Positions 1 through 6,334 of a stretch of DNA of 6,366 nt are shown piece after piece; the stretch's first letter is position 1; every line of letters starts with the position of its first letter. Below the pieces are notes generated by a model. The model saw nothing but the letters and a program-made list of their open reading frames with translations, was not told where the DNA came from and did not search any database. The position numbers were made by a program, and so were the translations under genes. The stretch is from Bacteroidota bacterium (GTDB taxonomy: Bacteria; Bacteroidota; Bacteroidia; M30B66), in contig JAGQVC010000105.1 in NCBI GenBank assembly GCA_020438185.1, forward strand, positions 1-6,366. Direction: 5' to 3'.

Positions 1-432
1 CATCCTTAAATTGCTCGTATCATTATTCCAGGTAATGTAGTAACTGGCTGTGTCGGTAAATAATGAATAATAAGGATTGCTTTGCTCGCTTTCAGGCGTC
101 GAGTATAGACTTGCGTCAAACCATCCATCGTTCTTACGTCCAAAAAACTCAACGAAATCACCATCATCCCAAATACCGTCACTCTCGCCCTGAACAAGAA
201 TTGCCTGCTCTTCGCCCCGCGCAAAAATCTGCAGGCTTCTCGGATCAACAGCGTTTAATGCCGGAATTGCTTCCAGCAGGCTCGCCGAGCTAATTCTGTA
301 AACACCGGTATTGTAAACAGGAAAACGATAGTATTTCTGATCGTAATTTATCCACTCGTTGCCAAAAGGCTGGGCAACAAGACCGGTGAATGATAAAATA
401 AAAAGAAGGAAAAGGAGGTAGAATCTTTTCAT
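1..432 (-). CDS. porU2: Putative T9SS sortase-like protein PorU2 (C25 peptidase family), N-terminal part only
   Basis: The frame is open from an ATG at 432 through position 1 without a stop (144 codons), so the 3' part of the gene lies outside the window. The translation starts with a signal peptide: MKR, then a hydrophobic run over residues 4-19, with likely cleavage after VA20 before Q21. The mature part begins PFGNEWINYDQKYY and continues with GVYRISSASL (about 44-53), VDPRSLQIFARG (58-69) and DGDFVEFFGRKNDGW (86-100). This pattern is what I recall from the N-terminal region of the C25 (gingipain-like) proteins named PorU2, relatives of the T9SS sortase PorU. The catalytic Cys/His domain would lie beyond the window, so activity cannot be judged. 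The start is 6 bp after the stop of the PorV-like gene, so the two are almost certainly cotranscribed. That neighbour supports the assignment, because PorU works with PorV in cargo processing at the outer membrane. It could instead be another C25-like surface protein. Confidence 0.8.
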   Translation of the reverse strand, partial: MKRFYLLFLLFILSFTGLVAQPFGNEWINYDQKYYRFPVYNTGVYRISSASLLEAIPALNAVDPRSLQIFARGEEQAILVQGESDGIWDDGDFVEFFGRKNDGWFDASLYSTPESEQSNPYYSLFTDTASYYITWNNDTSNLRM

Positions 433-438
433 AGGCAA

Positions 439-1530
439 TTATTCTTTTGATTCGCTTTTTTGTGCCTGCTGAATATCAAAGCGAAGCGAAAAAACATGTG
501 TCAGCAGATCAGTACTTTGGCCACCCAGCGAATAATCAATGCGCAGCTTCTTGATTCGTAAACCAATTCCCAGATTTGGCTGCAAAAGAAGTTCTCTGCC
601 ATCTCCGGCATCGTTAAGTACCGTTTGGAAATTGCCGGCTCCACCACGCAGGAACACAATATCCTTAAATCCGGCTTCAAGTCCAACCGCAGGATTCATC
701 GAAAATGCCTTGTCCCTGATCAGTGTGTTACGCATACCATCGAATGTGGTAATCATATCGACTTCTGCAAGCAGATTGAATTTCTCACCAAGCTGAAAGT
801 GCCTGGCAACACCAAGTGTTAAAACCGGCAGTGTAATTTCAAGTGTGTTCTCGGGAATCTCGTTGCCTGTATTGTTAAAGGCTTCACGCTGCGATTCGGT
901 CAGGCTGTAACTCCATGCGTTAAAGGTGCTGGTGATATCACGAGCCATCGCAGCAAATCTCCATTTACCGGGTTTGTACTGCACTCCTGCATCTATGCCG
1001 AAACCCCAGGAACGGGCAAAATCGCCAACCACCCTGTGAATCACTTTGGCATTGGCGCCTACACTCAATCCTTTGTCATTCAATGCACGCGCATATGAAA
1101 AAATAAATCCGTAATCAGCTGCCGAAAACGACTGAATCCTGTCGTAATTAATATTTCCGTTGGCATCAATTAATTCCGATGTATCCGGAATATCATCTAC
1201 TCCAAAACGAATAACGGAAACACCCAGAACACTTTTCGAATCAATCCGGGTAGCCAGACTACCATAGTCATACTTGGCAATTCCCGCAAAATATTCAGAA
1301 TGCATCAGGGCTCCCTGAAATTTGGACTGAATGCCGGTAAGTCCTGCCGGATTCCAGTATCCTGATGTTGCATCATCAGCGGCTGATATAAAAGCTCCGC
1401 CCATCGCCAGACTGCGGGCTCCTACTCCAATCGCAAGAAATTCATTGCTGTACTTTCTTGCCGCCTGCGCAGCAGCATCACCAGAATAAAAAATCGTAAA
1501 AATTGCCGCGAGGTAGATTAATTTTCTCAT
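439..1530 (-). CDS. porV2: PorV/PorQ-family outer-membrane protein, probably PorV2 of the type IX secretion system
   Basis: A 363-residue protein with a signal peptide (MRK, hydrophobic 4-15, likely cleavage after AAA21 before Q22). The family hallmark follows at residues 35-64: GVGARSLAMGGAFISAADDA, then SGYWNPAGL. The rest alternates short amphipathic strands, as expected for a FadL-like beta barrel of about 14 strands, and ends with a charged tail, QKSESKE. PorV shuttles or anchors T9SS cargo and pairs with the sortase PorU; PorQ is a shorter relative. The gene immediately downstream encodes a PorU2-like C25 protein, so PorV2 is the best label. PorQ or a generic PorV-family protein remains possible. 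The ATG at 1530 gives the signal peptide directly. The gene is divergent from the acyltransferase, and no promoter with both Bacteroidota boxes was found upstream of it in the 184-bp gap. Confidence 0.85.
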   Translation of the reverse strand: MRKLIYLAAIFTIFYSGDAAAQAARKYSNEFLAIGVGARSLAMGGAFISAADDATSGYWNPAGLTGIQSKFQGALMHSEYFAGIAKYDYGSLATRIDSKSVLGVSVIRFGVDDIPDTSELIDANGNINYDRIQSFSAADYGFIFSYARALNDKGLSVGANAKVIHRVVGDFARSWGFGIDAGVQYKPGKWRFAAMARDITSTFNAWSYSLTESQREAFNNTGNEIPENTLEITLPVLTLGVARHFQLGEKFNLLAEVDMITTFDGMRNTLIRDKAFSMNPAVGLEAGFKDIVFLRGGAGNFQTVLNDAGDGRELLLQPNLGIGLRIKKLRIDYSLGGQSTDLLTHVFSLRFDIQQAQKSESKE

Positions 1531-1640
1531 GCGTTATTAATTCAATTACTATGATTTGTACTTTCCTGTCGGACTATGAGATACATCAAATTCAACACTG
1601 TTCCTGACACTAGTTTTAATCGCCGGGCCAAGGAAATTAT

Positions 1641-1670
1641 TTTGCAAACCACTAAACTTTTTTTCCTTTG
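1641..1670 (+). promoter_or_regulatory. Candidate Bacteroidota-type promoter for the acyltransferase-pssA unit
   Basis: TTTG at 1641-1644 is followed after 18 bp by TTCCTTTG at 1663-1670. This fits the Bacteroidota -33 TTTG and -7 TAnnTTTG boxes with one mismatch (A to T at the second -7 base) and normal spacing. Transcription would begin near 1676, about 39 bases before the acyltransferase ATG at 1715. It lies in the divergent gap, where a promoter is needed, but the boxes are short and one is imperfect. Confidence 0.4.
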
Positions 1671-1714
1671 CAGGAATTGCATTACTCAGACACCTGCCTG
1701 ATGGCAATACATGC

Positions 1715-2908
1715 ATGAAAAGGCTCATTAAAAAATCGCATTTTGATAATATCCACGCACTCCGGTTTATCGCCGTGCTCTGGATCTTTATTTCACATTG
1801 CTTTGTCACAAATAATGAGCAGGTTAGAGTATCTTCCTTATTCACAGATGTCCGGCAAGTTAGTATCAATCTAAATCATCTGGCTTACAGTTTATTATTT
1901 ATACTAACAGGGTTTTTAAACACCTGGACCATTTTTGAAGAAAGGTTTATATACAAGAAAATGAATGTGTTACGATTTTATATGCGTCGCATTTTGGGGA
2001 TTTTACCCCTCTATCTTGTTATTTTCTTACTGGGCTTTTTTTTACTGCCTGCTCTAAGTTTCGATTTACCTGTTTCTCAAAGTATGCCCGTTGACATGCT
2101 GCAATACCTGCTGTTATTTTTCAACTTTTCTTACTTCGATACCTACTCCCCGCTTGATGGTGTGCTTGGAAATATGTGGTCAATCGCTGTTACTATGCAG
2201 TTTATCCTGGTTTGGCCCATTCTAATGACCTATTTCAGGCGAAAGGAAACCACCCTTATTATTCTTGGATTGCTTGCTTTCGGTGCAGGAGCCTGGTTTT
2301 ATTATGAACCGGACAAAGAGCAATTCCGCTACAATACTTTAAACATATTATGTGATTTCATGGCCGGGGCGTTCGTGGCGTATTTCAGTTTCTTTAAATA
2401 CAAAACGCACATATTCTTAAAGAAACAGACCAAAAGAACAATTGGTTTCATATACCTCGTATTCTTCGCCATTATCATTTTCAAAAGCCGCATTCTATTC
2501 CGCTTTCACGAAGTTCCTCCGCAAGTTCTTTTTATTGTTGAAAGACTTCTGCTCACCGCAGCACTGGCGTTCTTCCTTTTCGAGCAAACTTTCAGCTCAA
2601 ACAGCGTATTAAAGCTTTCGAAACTAAAAATCTTCAACCCGCCGGGTAAAATTGCTTACAGCATATATGCCTACCACGCATTCGGAATTATTCTGGGATA
2701 TAAAGTGTTAACATTCCTGGTCAGCGAACAATCTCAATTGGCTGTTTTGCTTTTCCTGCCGCTAATTTCGCTGGCAATTACCTCGGTAATAGCGCTGTTC
2801 AGCACCGAGTATTTCGAAAAGAAATTCACCCGGAGAAAGAAAAATTACAACCCCACACGTGAATATAATCCGGTAGGTTTGCAAGATGTTAAAACGAAAT
2901 CTGCCTAA
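1715..2908 (+). CDS. Acyltransferase-3 (AT3) family integral-membrane acyltransferase
   Basis: A 397-residue polytopic membrane protein with about ten hydrophobic segments. Residues 12-30, NIHALRFIAVLWIFISHCF, match the first AT3 segment, and R17 and H28 have the 11-residue spacing of the conserved Arg/His pair in this family. Further landmarks are the segment ending FILTGFL (62-68), RRILGILPLY (91-100), NMWSIAVTMQF (153-163) and GKIAYSIYAYHAF (311-323) with H321. AT3 proteins move acetyl or other acyl groups onto sugars of O-antigen, peptidoglycan, exopolysaccharide or secondary metabolites at the cytoplasmic membrane. The substrate cannot be read from sequence. The usual family motif WSLxVEEQF is altered: both acidic positions are T160 and M161. 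The C-terminal tail from about residue 375 is basic and hydrophilic. The first half is markedly AT-rich compared with its neighbours. The last 23 bp overlap pssA in another frame, which suggests cotranscription and coupled translation. Confidence 0.9.
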   Translation: MKRLIKKSHFDNIHALRFIAVLWIFISHCFVTNNEQVRVSSLFTDVRQVSINLNHLAYSLLFILTGFLNTWTIFEERFIYKKMNVLRFYMRRILGILPLYLVIFLLGFFLLPALSFDLPVSQSMPVDMLQYLLLFFNFSYFDTYSPLDGVLGNMWSIAVTMQFILVWPILMTYFRRKETTLIILGLLAFGAGAWFYYEPDKEQFRYNTLNILCDFMAGAFVAYFSFFKYKTHIFLKKQTKRTIGFIYLVFFAIIIFKSRILFRFHEVPPQVLFIVERLLLTAALAFFLFEQTFSSNSVLKLSKLKIFNPPGKIAYSIYAYHAFGIILGYKVLTFLVSEQSQLAVLLFLPLISLAITSVIALFSTEYFEKKFTRRKKNYNPTREYNPVGLQDVKTKSA

Positions 2909-3602
2909 TTCGATCACGCTGCTCAACCTGCTTTCGGGTTGCCTCGGAATCCATCAGTTGCTTGCCGGAGACCCTTTGCTCGCACCCTGGTTTATCGTTA
3001 TATCAGGTATTCTGGATTTTTTTGATGGAATGGCGGCTCGTGCCCTCAAGGTGCATTCGCCCATTGGTAAAGATCTCGATTCTTTGGCCGATGTGGTCAG
3101 TTTTGGTGTCCTTCCCGGTTTTATGGCGTATTATCTTATCCGCCTCTCGGCGGGATATGACCATCCGGCACTTGCCTCTTCAGGAATTCCTGAGCCTGCC
3201 TGGCTGGCTCTACTCATTCCGGCACTTTCGGCGTACCGCCTCGCTAAATTCAATCACGATGTTCGGCAATCCAGCTCATTCATCGGAATGCCAACACCGG
3301 CAAATGGCTTTTTCTGGGCCGGTTTATTTTATGGTTTAACTTCAGGAATCATAGGCGACCCTCCCGCTTTCATTTTGCCCGGTCTAACAGTAATTACAGC
3401 ATTACTGCTGGTATCAGAAATTCATATGTTCAGCTTTAAATTCTCAGGAATATCGGGCATCCGGGACTTTATCCCTCAAAGTATTCTGCTGCTCATATCG
3501 GTGCCGGCACTATTGTTTTTGAAGCTGGCTGCTTTCGCAGTGATAATTACGGCCTACGTATTAATCTCTGTCGCTGAAAATATTTTCAAAAAACCTGCTT
3601 AA
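2886..3602 (+). CDS. pssA: CDP-diacylglycerol--serine O-phosphatidyltransferase (phosphatidylserine synthase)
   Basis: This 238-residue membrane enzyme makes phosphatidylserine from CDP-diacylglycerol and L-serine, the first committed step to phosphatidylethanolamine. The complete CDP-alcohol phosphotransferase signature DG(x)2AR(x)8G(x)3D(x)3D is present: D47-G48, A51-R52, G61, D65 and D69, preceded by D44 of the extended motif. These aspartates bind the metal pair and supply the general base. LPNSITLLNLLSG at 6-18 and SLADVVSFGVLPG at 66-78 are typical of PssA rather than of phosphatidylglycerophosphate synthase. Further hydrophobic segments fill the rest, as in other type II PssA proteins, and the length is normal. 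The ATG at 2886 lies inside the acyltransferase gene (23-bp overlap), and the next in-frame Met is residue 49, inside the motif, so this start is secure. The usual partner, phosphatidylserine decarboxylase (psd), is not in the window. The stop overlaps that of the convergent purS. Confidence 0.95.
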   Translation: MLKRNLPNSITLLNLLSGCLGIHQLLAGDPLLAPWFIVISGILDFFDGMAARALKVHSPIGKDLDSLADVVSFGVLPGFMAYYLIRLSAGYDHPALASSGIPEPAWLALLIPALSAYRLAKFNHDVRQSSSFIGMPTPANGFFWAGLFYGLTSGIIGDPPAFILPGLTVITALLLVSEIHMFSFKFSGISGIRDFIPQSILLLISVPALLFLKLAAFAVIITAYVLISVAENIFKKPA

Positions 3603-3853
3603 TCAGCTGCATGAAGCTCGAAACGATACCCTTCCATAATCGGATTCGAGAGTAGCTGTTTGCAGGCCTGATCAACCTTCTCTTTTGCCGCTTCTTCTGT
3701 TGCTGCATCAATCTCCAATCTGATGTGCTTGCCTATACGCACATTACTGATTTCAGGAAGTCCCAGATTTTTCATGCTTCCGGATACCGCTTTTCCCTGA
3801 GGATCAAGTAAGGCATCATGCGGCATAACATCTATTTCAGCAAAGTATTTCAT
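3599..3853 (-). CDS. purS: Phosphoribosylformylglycinamidine synthase subunit PurS
   Basis: An 84-residue cytosolic protein of normal length for PurS. It matches the family along its whole length: the N-terminal strand MKYFAEIDVMP, the hallmark LDPQGKAV at 16-23, LGLPEISNVRIGKHI (about 30-44), and the C-terminal KQLLSNPIMEGYRFEL. PurS is the small subunit of split FGAM synthase. It forms a dimer that bridges PurL (ATP-dependent amidation of FGAR) and PurQ (glutaminase) in de novo purine synthesis. Its presence implies that this organism uses the three-part PurS/PurQ/small-PurL enzyme rather than the single large PurL found in enterobacteria. PurL and PurQ are not encoded here, so purS stands apart from them. 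It follows feoB on the same strand after 70 bp, with its own promoter-like -7 box close to the ATG, so independent transcription is likely. Its stop codon overlaps that of pssA. Confidence 0.93.
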   Translation of the reverse strand: MKYFAEIDVMPHDALLDPQGKAVSGSMKNLGLPEISNVRIGKHIRLEIDAATEEAAKEKVDQACKQLLSNPIMEGYRFELHAAD

Positions 3854-3866
3854 GGTGCTTTTTGCG

Positions 3867-3874
3867 CAAATATA
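3867..3874 (-). promoter_or_regulatory. Candidate -7 promoter element for purS
   Basis: Read on the minus strand, this is TATATTTG, a perfect match to the Bacteroidota -7 consensus TAnnTTTG, ending 13 bases before the purS ATG at 3853. No TTTG was found at the usual 17-23 bp upstream, so it is at best a half-supported promoter. The 70-bp gap between feoB and purS gives room for it. The short leader it predicts (about 7 bases) is plausible where Shine-Dalgarno sites are rarely used. Confidence 0.45.
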
Positions 3875-3923
3875 CTCTCAAATTCTTCATCACAGTCTCA
3901 GGCGAAATGCGATTCTGAAACAA

Positions 3924-6059
3924 TTAAGACAAAAAAGTATAGGCGGCAAAGGCGGCAAGCCAGGCCAAAGCTCCCATGTAAACAAACTGGATAACCGGCC
4001 ATAATCTGCTGCCCGTTTCGCGATATACAACCGCTATTGTGCTCATACACTGCATCGCGAATGCATAAAAAAGAATTAATGCCATTGATGCTGCAATCGT
4101 AAACACCGGTAATCCGCTGCCGTCATGTTTGTCATTCCTCATTCTTGCTTTCAGCGTGGCACCGGTCTCATCTTCACCATCGGCGCCGTAAATAGTAGCC
4201 ATGGTTCCCACAAAAACTTCCCTGGCCGCAAAAGATGTTACAAGAGCAATCCCTATTTTCCAGTCAAAACCAAGCGGCGCAATCACAGGTTCCAGCTGCT
4301 TACCCATAATGCCAGCATACGAATTGCGCAGTTTTTCAGACGACATCCTGCGTGCTGCTTCCTGCTCCCCGAGCTCATTAACAACCTCAGCGTCTGAATA
4401 ATGTGCCTCGATTTTAGAAAAGCGATCGCCTGGACCGTATGAAGATAAACCCCAGAGTACAATGGAAATAGCAACAATTATTTTACCCGCATCGCGAATA
4501 AACACCTTCACTTTTTCTACCATAGTCAGCCCCACTACCCTTAGCTGAGGCATCCGGTAAACAGGCATTTCCATTATAAAATAGCTGCGCTCTTTCGACT
4601 TAATCAGCCATTTCATCACCCAGGATGTGCCAATTGCTGCGATAAAACCAATCAGGTACAAACCCATCATAATAATACCTTTCAGATTCATAAAGCCAAA
4701 TTCCTGATCAGGTACCGCAATGGCTATAAGCAATGTGTAAACCGGTAATCTTGCCGAACAGCTCATCAATGGCGTTACGAAAATGGTAAGCAGCCGCTCC
4801 TTCCGGTTTTTTATAGTTCGCGCCGACATTATTGCAGGCACGGCACAGGCAACACCGCTTATCAGCGGGATGACCGAGCGACCATTAATGCCAAATTTCC
4901 GAAGCAATCTGTCCATAATAAAGCTTACCCGCGCCATGTATCCGCTGTCTTCAAGCATGGCTATAAAGGCAAACAAAATGGCTATCTGGGGAATAAACAT
5001 AAAAATTCCACCCAGGCCGGGTAAAATTCCCTGAGTTATCAAATCATTTACGGCTCCCGCCGGAAGCAAAGCCGAAACCTGTTCCGAAAGCATCAGAAAA
5101 CCGTTGTCTATCCAGTCCATGGGCAGCTCAGCCCAGGAAAAAACCGATTGAAACACGACAAACAATACCGACAAAAAAATGATGAAGCCCCAGAATGGAT
5201 GAGTGAAAACTGCATCAAGCTTCATTGTAAAATCTAGTGCCCTTGTAATGGTAACCTGATTAATACAATTATCCAGAATCGTTTCGATCATCCTGTACCT
5301 GCGCAGCGATTCTTCAGATTGAAGGCTGAATGGTGTTTTACCATGCTTCCGGAGGATCTGTTTAAGTCCTTCAACTTCCGATTCCCCGCTAAGCAAATCA
5401 TAGTTTGCAGCCTTCAGCACTGCCTGATAGGCATTCACTGAACCGGTATGCTGCTTAAGCTCTTCTGTAAGTTCAGGATACTCCTGTTCAGGCTTTTCAA
5501 ACAACCTGGCTTCGCCAACCTGTTCCTGAAATAGCGCCTGTTTCAATTCAAGTATCCCTTTGCGATCACGCGAATTCACAGGAATAACAGGAATACCAAG
5601 CTCGGCAGCCAAACGCACGGTATCCAATTTTAAATTGGAACGCTCCAGTAAATCAATCATATTGACTGCCAGCACAGTTGGAATGCCCAAATCAAGCACC
5701 TGTAAACATAGCAACAGTGAGCGTTTCAGATTGGATGCATCGGCAACAACAATAATCTTATCAGGATATTCATCGTTGTTTCGGTCGGTAATTGCCTTGT
5801 AAGTTTCAAGTTCATCCAGAGATTTTGGGAAAAGACAATAGGTACCCGGCAAATCAATAAAATTCACATTGTGCCTTTCGCTGGTTCTGGGGTTAAAAAT
5901 CCTGACCCTGCCCGAATGTTTCTCAACCGTAACCCCGGGAAAATTCCCCGTTTTCTGATTCAGTCCGGTGAGAGCATTAAACAAAGTAGACTTTCCGCTA
6001 TTCGGATTTCCAACCAGAGCTATATTCAGCAGTTCCTTCTTCATCTCACTCACTTTCAA
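3924..6059 (-). CDS. feoB: Ferrous iron transport protein B (FeoB)
   Basis: A 711-residue inner-membrane Fe(II) transporter of normal length. The N-terminal G-protein domain is complete: G1 GNPNSGKST (17-25), G2 T44 in FPGVTVEK, G3 DLPGTY (69-74), G4 NMID (133-136), and a G5-like VNSRD (162-166). A helical guanine-dissociation-inhibitor-like region follows to about 270. The membrane part has the two gate repeats: GVACAVPAIM with C405, followed by TPLMSCSARLPVY, and later SFAAREVFVGTMATIYG with FAMQC671MSTIAVVYRETGS. FeoB couples nucleotide state to Fe2+ import under low-oxygen or reducing conditions. feoA lies directly upstream. The ATG at 6059 overlaps feoA by 14 bp, but Met6 (ATG at 6044, one base after the feoA stop) begins MKKELLNIALVG, which looks more like a family N terminus, so the true start may be 6044. 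No frameshift or missing core motif is seen. Confidence 0.97.
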   Translation of the reverse strand: MKVSEMKKELLNIALVGNPNSGKSTLFNALTGLNQKTGNFPGVTVEKHSGRVRIFNPRTSERHNVNFIDLPGTYCLFPKSLDELETYKAITDRNNDEYPDKIIVVADASNLKRSLLLCLQVLDLGIPTVLAVNMIDLLERSNLKLDTVRLAAELGIPVIPVNSRDRKGILELKQALFQEQVGEARLFEKPEQEYPELTEELKQHTGSVNAYQAVLKAANYDLLSGESEVEGLKQILRKHGKTPFSLQSEESLRRYRMIETILDNCINQVTITRALDFTMKLDAVFTHPFWGFIIFLSVLFVVFQSVFSWAELPMDWIDNGFLMLSEQVSALLPAGAVNDLITQGILPGLGGIFMFIPQIAILFAFIAMLEDSGYMARVSFIMDRLLRKFGINGRSVIPLISGVACAVPAIMSARTIKNRKERLLTIFVTPLMSCSARLPVYTLLIAIAVPDQEFGFMNLKGIIMMGLYLIGFIAAIGTSWVMKWLIKSKERSYFIMEMPVYRMPQLRVVGLTMVEKVKVFIRDAGKIIVAISIVLWGLSSYGPGDRFSKIEAHYSDAEVVNELGEQEAARRMSSEKLRNSYAGIMGKQLEPVIAPLGFDWKIGIALVTSFAAREVFVGTMATIYGADGEDETGATLKARMRNDKHDGSGLPVFTIAASMALILFYAFAMQCMSTIAVVYRETGSRLWPVIQFVYMGALAWLAAFAAYTFLS

Positions 6060-6273
6060 CCAGCACTCCGGCTGCTTCTTCTTTTCTAATACTGATTAAT
6101 GCTCCCGAACAGGCAAAAGCAAGCGGATCGCCCATCGGGGCCCTTCTGATCATAGTTACCTTAACTCCGGGTATGCAGCCCAGTTCAATCAGCTTCAATG
6201 CAATTTCCTCATCGGTAAAAGCACTTATGATAGCCGATTGCCCAATACTTAATTGTGATAACGAAACTGCCAC
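6046..6273 (-). CDS. feoA: Ferrous iron transport protein A (FeoA), GTG start
   Basis: A 75-residue cytosolic protein with the FeoA SH3-like fold. Typical family positions are LSQLSIGQSAII at 4-15, LKLIELGCIPGVKVTMI at 26-42, APMGDPLAF at 45-53, and a final strand ending in VLVE. FeoA supports FeoB activity at the membrane. The start is GTG (6271-6273): an in-frame stop lies about 27 bases upstream, there is no ATG in between, and the next Met is residue 41, so GTG is the only reasonable common start. The gene ends TGA at 6046 inside or next to the feoB start, which implies translational coupling. Some Bacteroidota, such as Bacteroides, carry feoA and feoB fused; here they remain separate but touch. 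A promoter and palindromic operator candidate sit just upstream. Confidence 0.94.
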   Translation of the reverse strand: MAVSLSQLSIGQSAIISAFTDEEIALKLIELGCIPGVKVTMIRRAPMGDPLAFACSGALISIRKEEAAGVLVESE

Positions 6274-6281
6274 TGGCTTGT

Positions 6282-6296
6282 TTAGAATGATTCTAA
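6282..6296. promoter_or_regulatory. Perfect 7-1-7 palindrome, candidate metal-repressor operator for feoAB
   Basis: TTAGAAT, one central base, ATTCTAA: a perfect 15-bp dyad whose near edge is 8 bp before the feoA GTG. The 7-1-7 geometry is that of a Fur box (TGATAAT N ATTATCA), matching 5 of 7 bases per arm. The TTAG/CTAA ends also resemble DtxR-family operators. It lies just downstream of the predicted -7 box, over the expected transcription start, where bound repressor would block initiation. The palindrome is seen directly; the identity of the regulator is inferred. Confidence 0.6.
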
Positions 6297-6304
6297 TTTA
6301 GCTG

Positions 6305-6334
6305 CGAAAGTACGAAGTCCCTGCAATTAACAAA
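6305..6334 (-). promoter_or_regulatory. Candidate promoter of the feoA-feoB operon
   Basis: On the minus strand, TTTG (6334-6331) is followed after 18 bp by TACTTTCG (6312-6305). The first matches the Bacteroidota -33 box; the second matches -7 TAnnTTTG with one mismatch (T to C). Spacing is within the normal range. Transcription would start near 6298, about 25 bases before the feoA start codon and at the edge of the palindromic operator candidate. Confidence 0.55.

Noticed and set aside
6..248. 80-codon minus-strand open frame and a similar plus-strand frame at 63-293
   Set aside because: Both are out of frame with the porU2 coding sequence, which is continuous from 432 to 1 with a signal peptide and family motifs.
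1549..1869. 106-codon minus-strand open frame across the divergent gap and the acyltransferase start
   Set aside because: It overlaps the well-supported acyltransferase N terminus antisense, has no recognisable family features and starts inside that gene. It is best explained as a chance open frame.
2874..2881. TAGGTTTG, a perfect match to the -7 consensus just before the pssA start
   Set aside because: It ends only 4 bp before the ATG, so transcription would start at or inside the codon, and no TTTG lies 17-23 bp upstream. It is also inside the acyltransferase coding sequence, so a chance match is likelier.
3880..3910. Possible terminator hairpin after feoB (TTTCAG/CTGAGA arms)
   Set aside because: The stem is six pairs with one G-U, the loop is 13 bases and no T run follows, so it does not look like an intrinsic terminator.
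4125..5034. Several open frames of 64-90 codons on either strand inside feoB (4125-4397, 4201-4401, 4283-4477, 4783-5034)
   Set aside because: They are all out of frame with intact FeoB, which carries every expected motif, and none resembles a protein family.
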